From a virus, in IMG/VR virus record IMGVR_UViG_3300042546_000050, positions 1-22,388 of that record: a DNA stretch of 22,388 nucleotides; one strand, given 5' to 3'. This document shows, piece after piece, positions 1 to 8,451 of the stretch. How positions within the stretch are numbered: the stretch's first letter is position 1; each line of letters starts with the position of its first letter. The position numbers were made by a program, and so were the translations under genes. The notes beneath the pieces are model-generated. The model saw nothing but the letters and a program-made list of their open reading frames with translations, did not search any database and was not told where the DNA came from.

Positions 1-1345
1 TGGCATCTGCAAATCTAGCACGGAATTGTTTTGGTCCTTCTACAGGACCCAGTTCACGGATAAACTCATTTTCTAATTGACCCATAGCGTACCAATCTTT
101 CGCTAGAGGACGGTCTTTTGCTACATCAAAAGCACCACGTAAACGTAATAGGCTTTCTGGTTGGTTAGCAAGCTGCTCATACTTAGCTATCGTATCCGCT
201 TTTTTAGGAACGATATCTGTCAGTGTCGTACCAGCTAATTGATAACGTGATGGGTCCGCATAGAAACGTTTTTCAATATCAAAAAACGGTTCATATCTAC
301 CCAGATCAATTTCTTTTTGTGCTAATTTACGAGCTTTTTGAACATCAATCGCTTCTGGGCTTAATTGTTTTTGTAAAAACTGTTTGCCTGTTTTTGCATC
401 GGTTGCCATTACAGGAGGTATTACGTCAGGATATACCTCACTCATCTTGAACTTGTCAAAGTTGAATTTTTTAATTGCTTCTTTTACAGCTTTACCTTTT
501 GCATAGCCGACCAGTCCCCCTGTAGCCATAGCCTGAGGCTGTGGTTGTGATTTATTTTTAAGGTAATCAATGTACGCGTTTAGTGCACCCGCGCCCATAC
601 CAATTGCTGTGCCACCAATACGTGTAACGGGGTGTGGAATTAACGACGCGGCAGACCCAAGAGCACCAATTGCACCAATACCGGCACCAAGGTAATCACC
701 TTCTGCGCGACGATTGAATGCGTCAGCGCCCTGCATACCGGCGCCGGCGCCGGCAGCGGATTTTAGTAATAGCGGCATCTTACCAGCCGTTGCCTGTGCA
801 ATACGGCTAGGTACGGACGAGGCTTTCTGGGCCGCCATTTGATTAGCGGCGCGCATTTGTGCAAAGCGAGCGGCGTCTGCTTCTTTAGCAGCGATCTGCT
901 CCATCGCTGCGGGACCACCTAAGGCACCGCCAGTAATCTTACTGGTTACTTTACCCTTACCAAGAGGACCTTCACGTTTTTTAAATTCTTCAACAACGTT
1001 CTCAACCGTTGCCCCAGTGCCAGCACCGTAGCCAGTTTTAGCTGCCCATTTTTGTCCAGGCGATCCAGCTCCAGGTACTGTAGTTGGTGCACCAGTTGGC
1101 ACACCCTTGGGACCATACGCTGTCTCCAATACCTTACCAGCGACGGGGCCGGCAACGGCGCCAACAGCTCCGGCGGCCATTGGATTACGCATCATGCTCT
1201 CGTCACCAGCCTCAAGCATTACCTTGTTTTGCTGTTGAGTTTGCAATTCACGGATATAGTCCGCAATTTGTTGTGCGTCTTCCTTATTACCGGCGGCGTC
1301 AGCTTGTTGTAACGCGTCGTATGCTCGTTGTAATTGTGGATCCAT
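1..1345 (-). CDS. Partial virion protein, putative ejection/internal protein (3' end outside window)
   Basis: 448 codons are visible; the reading frame stays open to the window edge, so the C-terminus is missing. The ATG at 1345 follows AAAGGT and lies 3 bases after the previous stop. Residues 1-45 are polar and helical, with an AGNKEDAQQIADYI segment of a type often seen in phage structural proteins. Residues 55-265 are rich in Gly and Ala, with hydrophobic stretches (about 195-265) that could be membrane-active. MATGGLVGYAKGK at 273-285 carries a GG motif also found in other proteins here. Residues 290-448 are charged and look like a separate folded domain that I do not recognise. It is last in a run of long low-complexity genes after the tail genes, the place of ejection proteins in T7-like and P22-like phages; that role is inferred from position. 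Confidence 0.7.
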   Translation of the reverse strand, partial: MDPQLQRAYDALQQADAAGNKEDAQQIADYIRELQTQQQNKVMLEAGDESMMRNPMAAGAVGAVAGPVAGKVLETAYGPKGVPTGAPTTVPGAGSPGQKWAAKTGYGAGTGATVENVVEEFKKREGPLGKGKVTSKITGGALGGPAAMEQIAAKEADAARFAQMRAANQMAAQKASSVPSRIAQATAGKMPLLLKSAAGAGAGMQGADAFNRRAEGDYLGAGIGAIGALGSAASLIPHPVTRIGGTAIGMGAGALNAYIDYLKNKSQPQPQAMATGGLVGYAKGKAVKEAIKKFNFDKFKMSEVYPDVIPPVMATDAKTGKQFLQKQLSPEAIDVQKARKLAQKEIDLGRYEPFFDIEKRFYADPSRYQLAGTTLTDIVPKKADTIAKYEQLANQPESLLRLRGAFDVAKDRPLAKDWYAMGQLENEFIRELGPVEGPKQFRARFADA

Positions 1346-1348
1346 TAC

Positions 1349-3052
1349 TTACCTTTTTGGGTATTTGTCTAATAGTGCTGCGCCTGGATGTGACTTGATG
1401 TCTGCCTTAGGTGTTGTGCTTGAGGTCACAAAGTTCTTTATGTTTGCCTCATATTCAGATTTAAGTTTTTCGTATTCTGGTGTCTCTTTGTAACGCTCAA
1501 AGGATACGTTGGGGTTGCGTTTATTAAACTCTTTGTATGCCACGCCGTTTTGTTTATCAAAGTTAGCGCGAATTTCGTTCCACTTTAAGAAGTCACGGAT
1601 AGCCTCGGGGGAGTTCTTGACGCTACCGGCTAGCTCACGAATTAATTGACGCTCTGCGTCGGATACGGCGCCTTGACCTTTGAGGTATATCTTAGCCGCA
1701 TTTAATTGCATTAATGCAAACTCACGGGTTGCCTTTTGTGCGGCGTCAATGTCGGCCTGTGTCGCTCCAGGCATTGCCTTACGCACGGCGGTGCTAATGC
1801 CGGTGATGCCTACAGCTCCAAGGTTACCAATGTTAGCCCCCTCTTCAACGGCTCCCAATACGGCAGTTAACACGCCAGGTTTTTGTAAGACACCAAACGC
1901 TTTTGGATTAGTTGTCACAAGGTTGTTAATGTATTGTACAGACGCTAAACGATCACTTGCATTTGATCCGGCCTCAACCGTAGCAGCACGATCTTTGGCG
2001 ATATCTTTACCAGTCTCTTGTAATTCGGTGGTGATGCCCTCTTTACGAATGTCAAGCTCTTCTTTACTGCCAGGAGCAAATCCACCAGCGCCCACTGGAG
2101 CCGCTGGCTTAGCTGCGGCAGGAGCGCCAATCTTAGGTAATGGTTGTACTTGTGCAATTGGCTGTGGTCCGGTTGCTGGGCTTGGCGCTGCTGCAACAGG
2201 TGCTGGAGCAGGTGCAGCTGGGGCAGGTGCGGGTGCGGGTGCGGGTGCAACGGTAGGTGCTGGAGCAATCCCAGGAGCAGCTGGAGCGGGTGACTTAACA
2301 AACGTGCCAGAAGTACCAAATGGGGTTGTCTGCATTGTGCCACCGGGGCCACGTACATCCTCAGGTTTAAAGGCGCCAGCGCCAACAGATTCAGTTAACA
2401 GAATTTGTGGCACTAACTTCGGATCAATCATGTTATTTTGTAACATGTAGTTAACTTTTTTAACAATATCTGGATCTTTAGCGTTATTTGCCAAATAGCT
2501 TTGAACAGCTTTCATTGCGCCCTGTCGATCGCCAGATTGAGCTTGTACTGTAATAGATTGACGAAGGCCAGGATCTTTAACTAAGCTAAGTAAGCCGCCA
2601 GTTTGTGTTGGTGCCGCGACACCACCAGGTTGTGCTTGCGTTTGTGTTGGTGTAGAAAGACCAAGTGCTTTATCAAAGTTACGGGCCTGCTCTTGTCCTA
2701 CCTTGTACTGTGCTAGATCGCGGCGCATGCCAAACGTGGTGGCGTCAAAGTCTTCGCGCTCTTTAGCACGTCGTGCTAATGATTCGCTGGGACCAGCAAC
2801 ACCGCCGGTCCACCACGCCTGCGCGTCACGCAAGGACTCCATGAAGCCACCTTTTTGCGCCTCACGCTCGTCGATTAGCTTTTGCATGCGCTCTAGGATG
2901 CCCTGATCAACACCTGCCACACCGGTTGGTGTTGGCAGCGAGTATTTACTTTTTGACTGTACGGCCTTACCAACGGTGGTAATTGGTGTCTCGGCAGGTG
3001 GTTCTACACCACTGCCCTCGTTGTAACCTTTAATGTAGTCTAAGCCTGGCAT
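1349..3052 (-). CDS. Virion protein with Ala/Pro linker, putative ejection protein
   Basis: 567 aa, ATG start 3 bases after the previous stop. Three parts can be seen. Residues 1-250 are polar and mostly helical, with a WWTGG motif near 80-84. Residues 254-322 are an Ala/Pro-rich linker with runs such as APAPAPAPAPAA. Residues 330-567 are strongly helical and charged and include KIYLKGQGAVSDAERQLIRE (about 456-475), a segment style I associate with C-terminal domains of phage virion proteins. No enzyme motif was found. It sits between two other long virion-type genes and is probably co-transcribed and translated with them. The role in the internal core or DNA ejection is inferred from gene order; a scaffold or other structural role is possible. 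Confidence 0.75.
   Translation of the reverse strand: MPGLDYIKGYNEGSGVEPPAETPITTVGKAVQSKSKYSLPTPTGVAGVDQGILERMQKLIDEREAQKGGFMESLRDAQAWWTGGVAGPSESLARRAKEREDFDATTFGMRRDLAQYKVGQEQARNFDKALGLSTPTQTQAQPGGVAAPTQTGGLLSLVKDPGLRQSITVQAQSGDRQGAMKAVQSYLANNAKDPDIVKKVNYMLQNNMIDPKLVPQILLTESVGAGAFKPEDVRGPGGTMQTTPFGTSGTFVKSPAPAAPGIAPAPTVAPAPAPAPAPAAPAPAPVAAAPSPATGPQPIAQVQPLPKIGAPAAAKPAAPVGAGGFAPGSKEELDIRKEGITTELQETGKDIAKDRAATVEAGSNASDRLASVQYINNLVTTNPKAFGVLQKPGVLTAVLGAVEEGANIGNLGAVGITGISTAVRKAMPGATQADIDAAQKATREFALMQLNAAKIYLKGQGAVSDAERQLIRELAGSVKNSPEAIRDFLKWNEIRANFDKQNGVAYKEFNKRNPNVSFERYKETPEYEKLKSEYEANIKNFVTSSTTPKADIKSHPGAALLDKYPKR
2087..2293 (-). repeat. Ala/Pro-rich low-complexity coding repeat
   Basis: Degenerate short repeats (GGTGCG/GGTGCT units on the + strand) encode about 69 residues of Ala-Pro linker in the 567 aa protein. 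The bias also creates a long mirror reading frame on the + strand that is not a gene. Probably an extended flexible spacer between two helical domains. Confidence 0.8.
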
Positions 3053-3055
3053 ATT

Positions 3056-3952
3056 TTAACCCCAAAAATCATTATTAGCATCAAAATTACCACCGCCACC
3101 ACCACCCATATTCCAATCTTCTCCAGTTCCGGTGTCAATAACTCCACCACCGCCACCGCCACCAGTGAATATATTACCAATTCCTTTAAATAAACCTTGT
3201 AGACCATTGTTAACACCAAGCTGGCCTAATACGCCACCGGTTCCGGTTTGGCCACCTAACAATGAAATTAATCCACCGACTTGGTTGAGCGGCGATAGCT
3301 GGGTTTGGTTCATAACAGTGGTTGGTGCCTGAATACCGCCTAGCACTTTGCCTAGGTTAGACACGTTCATAAACGGAGACGCTTGTTGGTACTGACCAAC
3401 CTCGAGTAAATTCTTGATGTCTTGCTGTGTTAAGTTACCAACAGTAGACGCTGCGTTTACGCCGGCTGTTTGATTTTGTAAGGCAGCCTGCATTTGTTGC
3501 GAGGCTAACTGAGCTTGTGCATCAGCCATCGCCTTGTTAGCGGCGGTCTGACCACGTAGACTACCAAACTGACCAGAGCCAATTGCCGCACCAGTTACGG
3601 GCGCGGTGACGTTAGGCATTAATTGTTCTAGCTGTTGGTTTTGTGCTTGAAATAAACCACCGAGTGCGGTGTTTACATTAGGGGAAACGGTGCCAGTGGA
3701 TTGATCAACAATCCACGGATTGGCTGCGCCGGTTGCAATGTTTTGTGCTGCACCGGCGGCTTGTTGGAATGGGTTGTTAGGTTGGGCTAACTGGTTAACA
3801 GCGTTTTGGGCAACCGTATTTTGTGGCGTTGGCGCCGCACCAAACGCGCTCTGGGCCTGGTTGACTACGTTCTGTTGTGCTGTATCAAACCAAGATGGCA
3901 GCGTTGTCTGCTGCATCGCCTTGTTTGTTATGATATCATTTAATCCAGCCAT
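3056..3952 (-). CDS. Gln/Asn/Gly-rich virion protein, putative ejection protein
   Basis: 298 aa, ATG start one base after the stop of the 1169 aa gene. The protein is rich in Gln, Ala, Asn and Gly. A central segment, FGSLRGQTAANKAMADAQAQ (about 129-148), continues as a long helix poor in aromatic residues. Such segments occur in small internal or DNA-transfer proteins of podoviruses. The C-terminus (about 265-295) is a glycine-rich tail with two runs of six or seven glycines and acidic residues between and after them. No signal peptide or catalytic motif was seen. Its place between the 1169 and 567 aa genes suggests the three form one particle sub-assembly. Function is inferred from context. 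Confidence 0.72.
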   Translation of the reverse strand: MAGLNDIITNKAMQQTTLPSWFDTAQQNVVNQAQSAFGAAPTPQNTVAQNAVNQLAQPNNPFQQAAGAAQNIATGAANPWIVDQSTGTVSPNVNTALGGLFQAQNQQLEQLMPNVTAPVTGAAIGSGQFGSLRGQTAANKAMADAQAQLASQQMQAALQNQTAGVNAASTVGNLTQQDIKNLLEVGQYQQASPFMNVSNLGKVLGGIQAPTTVMNQTQLSPLNQVGGLISLLGGQTGTGGVLGQLGVNNGLQGLFKGIGNIFTGGGGGGGVIDTGTGEDWNMGGGGGGNFDANNDFWG

Positions 3953-3953
3953 A

Positions 3954-6900
3954 TTATGCCTTTGCTCTACGTTGTGCGTCTATTAAATAGGCCAGTGGGC
4001 CTTTGCTATCGGGTGGTAATTTCTTTGGATCGTGGTTCTGTGCGTGCTTTCTAATCACTTGTAAAAACTGATCTAGTACACTTGCACCAGCATCGTTACT
4101 TCCGTTGCCTAACTTAGATACAACATCGGCTGGTATAACAAACTCACCGTTGGCTAACATGGCGGGTACATCATCGCTAGTGCCATCGCCGTCACCTTTT
4201 ACGTAACGATTCTCTAATGAGTTAAGACCACCCTCAGAATAAAACTGTGGGTTATGTCCCTCGATGTGACCGCCCTCAGCTCTTCCTTGCAGATAGTCTG
4301 GCAGGCCTGTTAGTACATAATTAAGTTGCGCCTTGGTTAGGCTTGGCGTTAATGCGCCGCTAATGCCACTGCCGCCGGCTGTGTCTTTAGTTGAGAATGG
4401 ATCATATGTAGATCCACCAGCAGCCATTTGTGGAATAATTTGTGGCGCGTTGTACATGGGGTTTACCATATCTTGATCAGATGGTAAGCCAGATAAGTTA
4501 TAGTCCATTTTCTCTGTTAATCCCGCCGTTAAATTTTTAATGCCACCGTATTCATTTTGCCCGTACAGACCATACATGCCGTACATACTGCCCGGTATAG
4601 TAAAACCACCGCCGCCAATACCACCGATACCAAATCCACCGCCACCAGTTCCGCCGGTTCCTGTACCACCTGTACCAGTTCCGCCGGTTCCTGTGCCACC
4701 TGTGCCAGTTCCACCGCCACCAGTTCCGGGCTCTGTGCCTCCGGTGCCACCCGTTCCAGGCTCTGTGCCACCGCCGCCCCCAGTACCTGGTTGTGTGCCG
4801 CCACCGGTACCTGTGCCAGTTCCTGTGCCGCCGGTACCTGTACCGCCAGTTGTGGGCCCGCCAGTAGTTGCGGATCCTGTTGTGCCGGTACCTGTACCAG
4901 TTCCAGTTCCAGTTGTTGTAGCTAATTTTTTAGCTGCCTTTGGTCCGGTAAATAACTCGTCAATCCAATTTTGAATAGTTGGGCTAACTGGTGCCGTAGG
5001 TGTTGTGCCACCTGATATAGTTCCACTAGGCACAACGTTCTTTATTGCCTCGTCGTACTCAGCTTTAGTAATCTGTCCTTGGGCTAATTCAGCATCTAGT
5101 TGTGCTTTAGTAGATTGGAACTGTCCGGGTGCGCTGGGCTCTACCTCTCCCTTATAAGGCATCATAGACATCCCTGGGACACCATTTTCGTCCACAGTTT
5201 TATCAATAACATACCGACTACCAGATGGGCCTTCAGTATAATTACCGACTAAAAGTTTCCCTGTATTTGTATATCCGCCCTTACCGTCGGGGATGTACTC
5301 GCCCCATTTGCTTGTTGTTGGGTCTTGTTTGTAAACACCTTCTACTAAATCTTTACCTTCTGGTGTCTTACCAACGTAAGGCAAGGTACTAGCTTGTGCG
5401 CTTGGGACAAAGAAATCTAACACACTCTCAAAAGCATCCTTTGGACGCATATTAGACGCGACAGCAATATTATATGCCTGTTTTTGTTCTGGTGTCTCTA
5501 ACTTAGCTAAATAGGCCTCGTTAATATCTTGTAGCTGTGTTCCAGGGCCAGTTAAACCATATGCCGCAGTCAATATATCTCCAAGCTGCGGACCTAACCC
5601 CGATTGGATAGAGTTAATGTATAATTGTTGCTGTTCTTTTGATTGCCCACCAACTACATTCGCAACGTTTAATGCTTGATTAGTATCTAAGCCTTTTAAT
5701 TTTGCGTTATAGAACGAGTCTTGTCCCTCGTCTGATAAGCTATTAATTTTGCTTGCGATATTAAACGCGCCAGCTGCGTCAGGGTTTTGTGCCAAAGAAT
5801 CATAAAACGTTTGAGCCGCAACCAACGACATCTTAGATAAATCAGGTGCAAACTGAATTGCGTCTTCCGGGCGCAGTCCAAATGTCTTAGCAAACTCATA
5901 CATCTGCTGATTATCTTCTGGCAGTGAGTTTACCCGCTGGGAAAGATTTACCGCTCTAGTTAAATCACCAGTGCTGGTGTAAATATCTTTAAACGTGTCT
6001 TTGGCAATTGATCCGTACTTAGACGCTGTTTCGTACGCAGTATCGACCTGTTTAGCTACATCATTTGTGGTTTGTTGAATCTGATCGTATACAGAATTAA
6101 ACTCACCGCTAGCTTGTTTTGTTATAGCTGCTTGGTCTTGCAGACGCTTATTAATGTCTGCATATTGAGTGTCTAAAGTTTTAAGCTGATTAACAAAGCC
6201 AAGATACGTTTGATTTTTTGAATCAAAATCGTTTCTAGCGGTTTCGTATACGTTATAGTCCGAGTTATACTTATCAGTGGCAGCATTTAGGCTGGGTATT
6301 AGCGCGTTTGCTTTATCAGCAAGGCTATTTGCTAAATCAAAATTTTCTGCTGCTTTTGCGGCGTCGTACTCTGCAACTAATCTACTAAATTCATCGGACT
6401 TAGATTTATAATCATTGTACGATGAGGTTGCCGAATCGGCGGCTCGCTGGGCTGCTTCTTGGGCGGGTAGTAAAGACCCATCTCTAAAACTTTCTGCTTG
6501 CGATTTTACAGATTTGCCTTGCTCTAGTATTGCAGCAATTTCTTCTTTACTTTTACCTACAAGCTCATCATTACCTTTTAATGCAGCTAAAAATTTTTCC
6601 CTGGCTGCGTTAAATGAATCTTTATATTCGTTGACAGTTTCGTTTACGGACTTTTGTAATGTTTTGTAAATATCCGTGTTTTTAATTGCGTTACCAGTCT
6701 GCGCAAGACTGGTACTAATAATATTATTAATTAACGCGGTATTAAATACCTCACTAGCATCTTGACCAGATAACACTCCTCGAGTTACAGCACCAGACGT
6801 TGTGCCAAGGACATTCGCAATTGGTGCGGCCAATCCTAAATCTTTTAATCCCTGTGTTGCTTCTATATTAACGTACGTGCCGGCTCCGCCAGTTAAACCA

Positions 6901-7463
6901 GACATTAATATTTCATTAAAGTCACCACCACGCAAAGCCGTGGTTGCTACGTTTCCTGCGGCATTTGATATCGCAGTATTTAATGCTCCAGTAATTGTTG
7001 TCGGTGCGGTAAACTTAGTCAAACCATCTGCGGTTTGAAGCATGGTACTGCCATCACTATACGAAAACAAAGACGATCCGTCAGAGAGGTTTTCAACACC
7101 CATCAAAGACGATTCTGCACCCGAAGCTAAATAGTCTGATATGCCAGAGGCAATGTACATGCCAGCATACGATATACCAGCAGATAGTGCAGCCTGACCT
7201 AAATCACCACCATTTGCAATTACCGTTGTGGCTGAAATTAATGGCAACGCCCAGTACTGTTGAAGTGCAATTGCACCAACTTTAGCAATTGTTCCTATTG
7301 GGTCATTAATTGCCGCTTGACCAACCTTGCCAATCTCACGACCTAATGACTCAGCACCTTTACCAACTTCACGAACAGCATCGCTGGCAATGTCACCAAC
7401 ACTTTCAAAAGCATCTCCAACAAATTCACCGACATCACTGACTGCTTCTACTACCGCGCTCAT
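3954..7463 (-). CDS. Large multidomain virion protein (1169 aa), putative ejection/internal core protein
   Basis: The longest gene here. Its ATG overlaps the previous stop (ATGA, 7460-7463). Residues 1-120 are amphipathic, with Gly/Ala-rich segments that could insert in a membrane. Residues about 285-480 are a long charged helical region, probably coiled coil. About 850-965 is a Gly/Thr low-complexity linker with a few Pro-Gly-Thr units, followed by a Gly/Tyr/Met-rich patch. The last 95 residues form a compact block with RYVKGDGDGTSDDVPAMLA, NGEFVIPADVV and KLPPDSKGPLAYLIDA, a block I have met at the ends of large virion proteins of aquatic phages. Length and helix content would also fit a tape measure, but the podovirus-type neck genes and P22/T7-like gene order favour an ejected internal protein. 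Confidence 0.78.
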   Translation of the reverse strand: MSAVVEAVSDVGEFVGDAFESVGDIASDAVREVGKGAESLGREIGKVGQAAINDPIGTIAKVGAIALQQYWALPLISATTVIANGGDLGQAALSAGISYAGMYIASGISDYLASGAESSLMGVENLSDGSSLFSYSDGSTMLQTADGLTKFTAPTTITGALNTAISNAAGNVATTALRGGDFNEILMSGLTGGAGTYVNIEATQGLKDLGLAAPIANVLGTTSGAVTRGVLSGQDASEVFNTALINNIISTSLAQTGNAIKNTDIYKTLQKSVNETVNEYKDSFNAAREKFLAALKGNDELVGKSKEEIAAILEQGKSVKSQAESFRDGSLLPAQEAAQRAADSATSSYNDYKSKSDEFSRLVAEYDAAKAAENFDLANSLADKANALIPSLNAATDKYNSDYNVYETARNDFDSKNQTYLGFVNQLKTLDTQYADINKRLQDQAAITKQASGEFNSVYDQIQQTTNDVAKQVDTAYETASKYGSIAKDTFKDIYTSTGDLTRAVNLSQRVNSLPEDNQQMYEFAKTFGLRPEDAIQFAPDLSKMSLVAAQTFYDSLAQNPDAAGAFNIASKINSLSDEGQDSFYNAKLKGLDTNQALNVANVVGGQSKEQQQLYINSIQSGLGPQLGDILTAAYGLTGPGTQLQDINEAYLAKLETPEQKQAYNIAVASNMRPKDAFESVLDFFVPSAQASTLPYVGKTPEGKDLVEGVYKQDPTTSKWGEYIPDGKGGYTNTGKLLVGNYTEGPSGSRYVIDKTVDENGVPGMSMMPYKGEVEPSAPGQFQSTKAQLDAELAQGQITKAEYDEAIKNVVPSGTISGGTTPTAPVSPTIQNWIDELFTGPKAAKKLATTTGTGTGTGTGTTGSATTGGPTTGGTGTGGTGTGTGTGGGTQPGTGGGGGTEPGTGGTGGTEPGTGGGGTGTGGTGTGGTGTGGTGTGGTGGGGFGIGGIGGGGFTIPGSMYGMYGLYGQNEYGGIKNLTAGLTEKMDYNLSGLPSDQDMVNPMYNAPQIIPQMAAGGSTYDPFSTKDTAGGSGISGALTPSLTKAQLNYVLTGLPDYLQGRAEGGHIEGHNPQFYSEGGLNSLENRYVKGDGDGTSDDVPAMLANGEFVIPADVVSKLGNGSNDAGASVLDQFLQVIRKHAQNHDPKKLPPDSKGPLAYLIDAQRRAKA
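4620..4920 (-). repeat. Gly/Thr-rich tandem coding repeat
   Basis: Short degenerate units (CCACCTGTACCAGTTCCG-like on the + strand) repeat across about 300 bases and encode GTGTGGTGTGG-type linker in the 1169 aa protein. PGTGGGG and TEPGTGG variants break the run. The repeat is prone to slippage, so its length may vary between relatives and may be misassembled. It also produces Pro/Val-rich mirror frames on the + strand that are not genes. Confidence 0.85.
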
Positions 7464-7966
7464 GGTTTAGCGGACCCCTGGGCCAGCTGTTGCTTGTGCA
7501 ACTCGGATTGTTTTCTTTTTGGCGTTTGGCCTAAATTAACCGTAACGCGGTATTTACCAGTTTTTGATGATTTTTGAATGGCGTAACCCATCTTTTCATA
7601 GGGTTGTTTTCTGCCAATAAATTTAAAAATATTAAGTAGCGCCGCGTCGTCAAACTCGGTAACCATATACTCAAAACCAGCCTCGCCCAAAGCCTTAGCA
7701 AACTCAACAGAATTTTTTAAATAGTTTTCAATTGTGTCAGCGTTAATTGCTCTAAAAATTGCTGTTGTAGGATTGTTCTTATCCTGGTGAACTACCAATA
7801 TGGTATTACCCTGACGTAGCATCAGGGCACCCATTTCATACGCTTCTGCCGTTAAGCTGGCCTTAACCTGCTCGGCCGTATACTTGCCGCCCGTTTCCTT
7901 TGCAGCAATCTCAATAATTTCTTCTTGTGATAACTCCCTTTTCTTGGAGTCTACAAAAGACGTCAC
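7460..7966 (-). CDS. Conserved-looking 168 aa protein, possibly GNAT-like
   Basis: 168 aa from a GTG start at 7966, 8 bases after the stop of the 52 aa gene, with no clear Shine-Dalgarno sequence. The only in-frame alternative upstream is ATT, before a stop. Residues 1-45 are helical and charged; 46-150 alternate strands and helices. The stretch AKALGEAGFEYMVTEF followed by FIGRKQPYEKMGYAIQ (about 90-131) resembles the latter half of a GNAT acetyltransferase fold, and T7-like phages have a GNAT-like small virion protein (gp13) just before the ejection genes. The acetyl-CoA loop (Q/RxxGxG/A) is not evident, so catalytic activity is doubtful. The basic tail ends QGSAKP. The GNAT assignment is tentative. 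Confidence 0.65.
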   Translation of the reverse strand: MTSFVDSKKRELSQEEIIEIAAKETGGKYTAEQVKASLTAEAYEMGALMLRQGNTILVVHQDKNNPTTAIFRAINADTIENYLKNSVEFAKALGEAGFEYMVTEFDDAALLNIFKFIGRKQPYEKMGYAIQKSSKTGKYRVTVNLGQTPKRKQSELHKQQLAQGSAKP

Positions 7967-7974
7967 GGCAAAAA

Positions 7975-8133
7975 TTAGTTAGTTGCGGTGGTTTTGGCTT
8001 CGGCGGTTAGGGCCTCTTCCACAGCTTTTTGAAAAGCTGGACTAACAGCTTCTGCGTTAGCCTTGTGTTTAGCCATAATAGCCTCGGCAACTGCTTTGTC
8101 GTTTAGATAGTTTAATGTTGGTTGGCCGTGCAT
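7975..8133 (-). CDS. Small 52 aa helical protein
   Basis: A short gene supported by an ideal AAAGGAGG Shine-Dalgarno site just before its ATG and by the repeated promoter-like motif 31 bases upstream. The product begins MHGQPTLNYLNDKAVAEAIM and continues as an Ala/Lys/Glu-rich helix ending TTATN. It has no transmembrane segment, cysteine or known motif. It is the first gene after the promoter-like site and is followed 8 bases later by the 168 aa gene, so it could be the leader of a transcript running through the putative ejection genes. Function unknown. Confidence 0.7.
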   Translation of the reverse strand: MHGQPTLNYLNDKAVAEAIMAKHKANAEAVSPAFQKAVEEALTAEAKTTATN

Positions 8134-8137
8134 ATTG

Positions 8138-8145
8138 CCTCCTTT
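8138..8145 (-). promoter_or_regulatory. Strong ribosome binding site of the 52 aa gene
   Basis: AAAGGAGG on the minus strand, 4 bases before the ATG at 8133. It is one of the best matches to the 16S anti-Shine-Dalgarno sequence in the window and decides the start of a gene otherwise easy to miss. Confidence 0.7.
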
Positions 8146-8164
8146 GGTTAAATGCTTCTACTTA

Positions 8165-8175
8165 TACTAATGCAA
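8165..8175 (-). promoter_or_regulatory. Repeated promoter-like motif, copy A
   Basis: TTGCATTAGTA on the minus strand, followed by TAAGTAG. It lies in a 66-base gap, with 31 bases between the motif and the ATG of the 52 aa gene. The same 11 bases occur in the other two real gaps of the window. There is no classic -35/-10 pair at normal spacing, so it may need a phage-encoded polymerase or factor; this is inferred. Confidence 0.6.
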
Positions 8176-8199
8176 GAATATTGAATTTGTCGCCCTAAA

Positions 8200-8451
8200 T
8201 CAAGTGCTTGGGCCATTTAAAATAAAGCTAAGGGCCGAGGCCCACTCCTGCCAGGTATCAAACGCCTCTGGGTCTGGCACCGGGTAGCTCTCAAATGTAG
8301 TGAGCTGGCTAATGTTTTTAGCGACCAGTTTCCAATTATTCTCGGTGTCGTACATAATTGGCTCTTCGCCAAAGTAATGTAAGAAGTTACCGTTCCAATC
8401 TTCCCAGGACATATACTCTGGGTTGATCGGGAAAAATGTCTGGATACTCAC
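8200..8451 (-). CDS. Small conserved-type virion-region protein (83 aa)
   Basis: 83 aa from a GTG start that overlaps the stop of the 711 aa gene (GTGA, 8448-8451), so it is probably translated by coupling. The protein is acidic and aromatic: MSIQTFFPINPEYMSWEDWN at the start, LTTFESYPVPDPEAFDTWQE in the second half, and NGPS near the end. The pattern MSWEDWNGNFLHYFGEEPI is one I associate with short proteins coded right after the nozzle gene in aquatic podoviruses, but I know no function for it. It may be a small tail or head-completion component. It has no transmembrane segment. Confidence 0.75.
   Translation of the reverse strand: MSIQTFFPINPEYMSWEDWNGNFLHYFGEEPIMYDTENNWKLVAKNISQLTTFESYPVPDPEAFDTWQEWASALSFILNGPST

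Noticed and set aside
1697-1717. TTGCATTAATGCAA palindrome resembling the promoter-like motif
   Set aside because: Lies inside the 567 aa gene, differs from TTGCATTAGTA in its last bases and has no gene start downstream; its codons (ALMQL) explain it.
1680-2450. Long + strand reading frame (256 codons) rich in Ala and Gly
   Set aside because: Mirror of the Ala/Pro linker of the 567 aa gene; no ribosome site, opposite to all other genes and lies entirely within a convincing gene.
4540-4974. Pro/Val-rich + strand frames over the Gly/Thr repeat
   Set aside because: Products of the repeat DNA read on the other strand; composition is nonsense-like and no start signal is present.
8200-8222. Inverted bases GCCC...GGGC after the 83 aa gene as a terminator
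   Set aside because: The loop would be about 14 bases and no T run follows; too weak to list.
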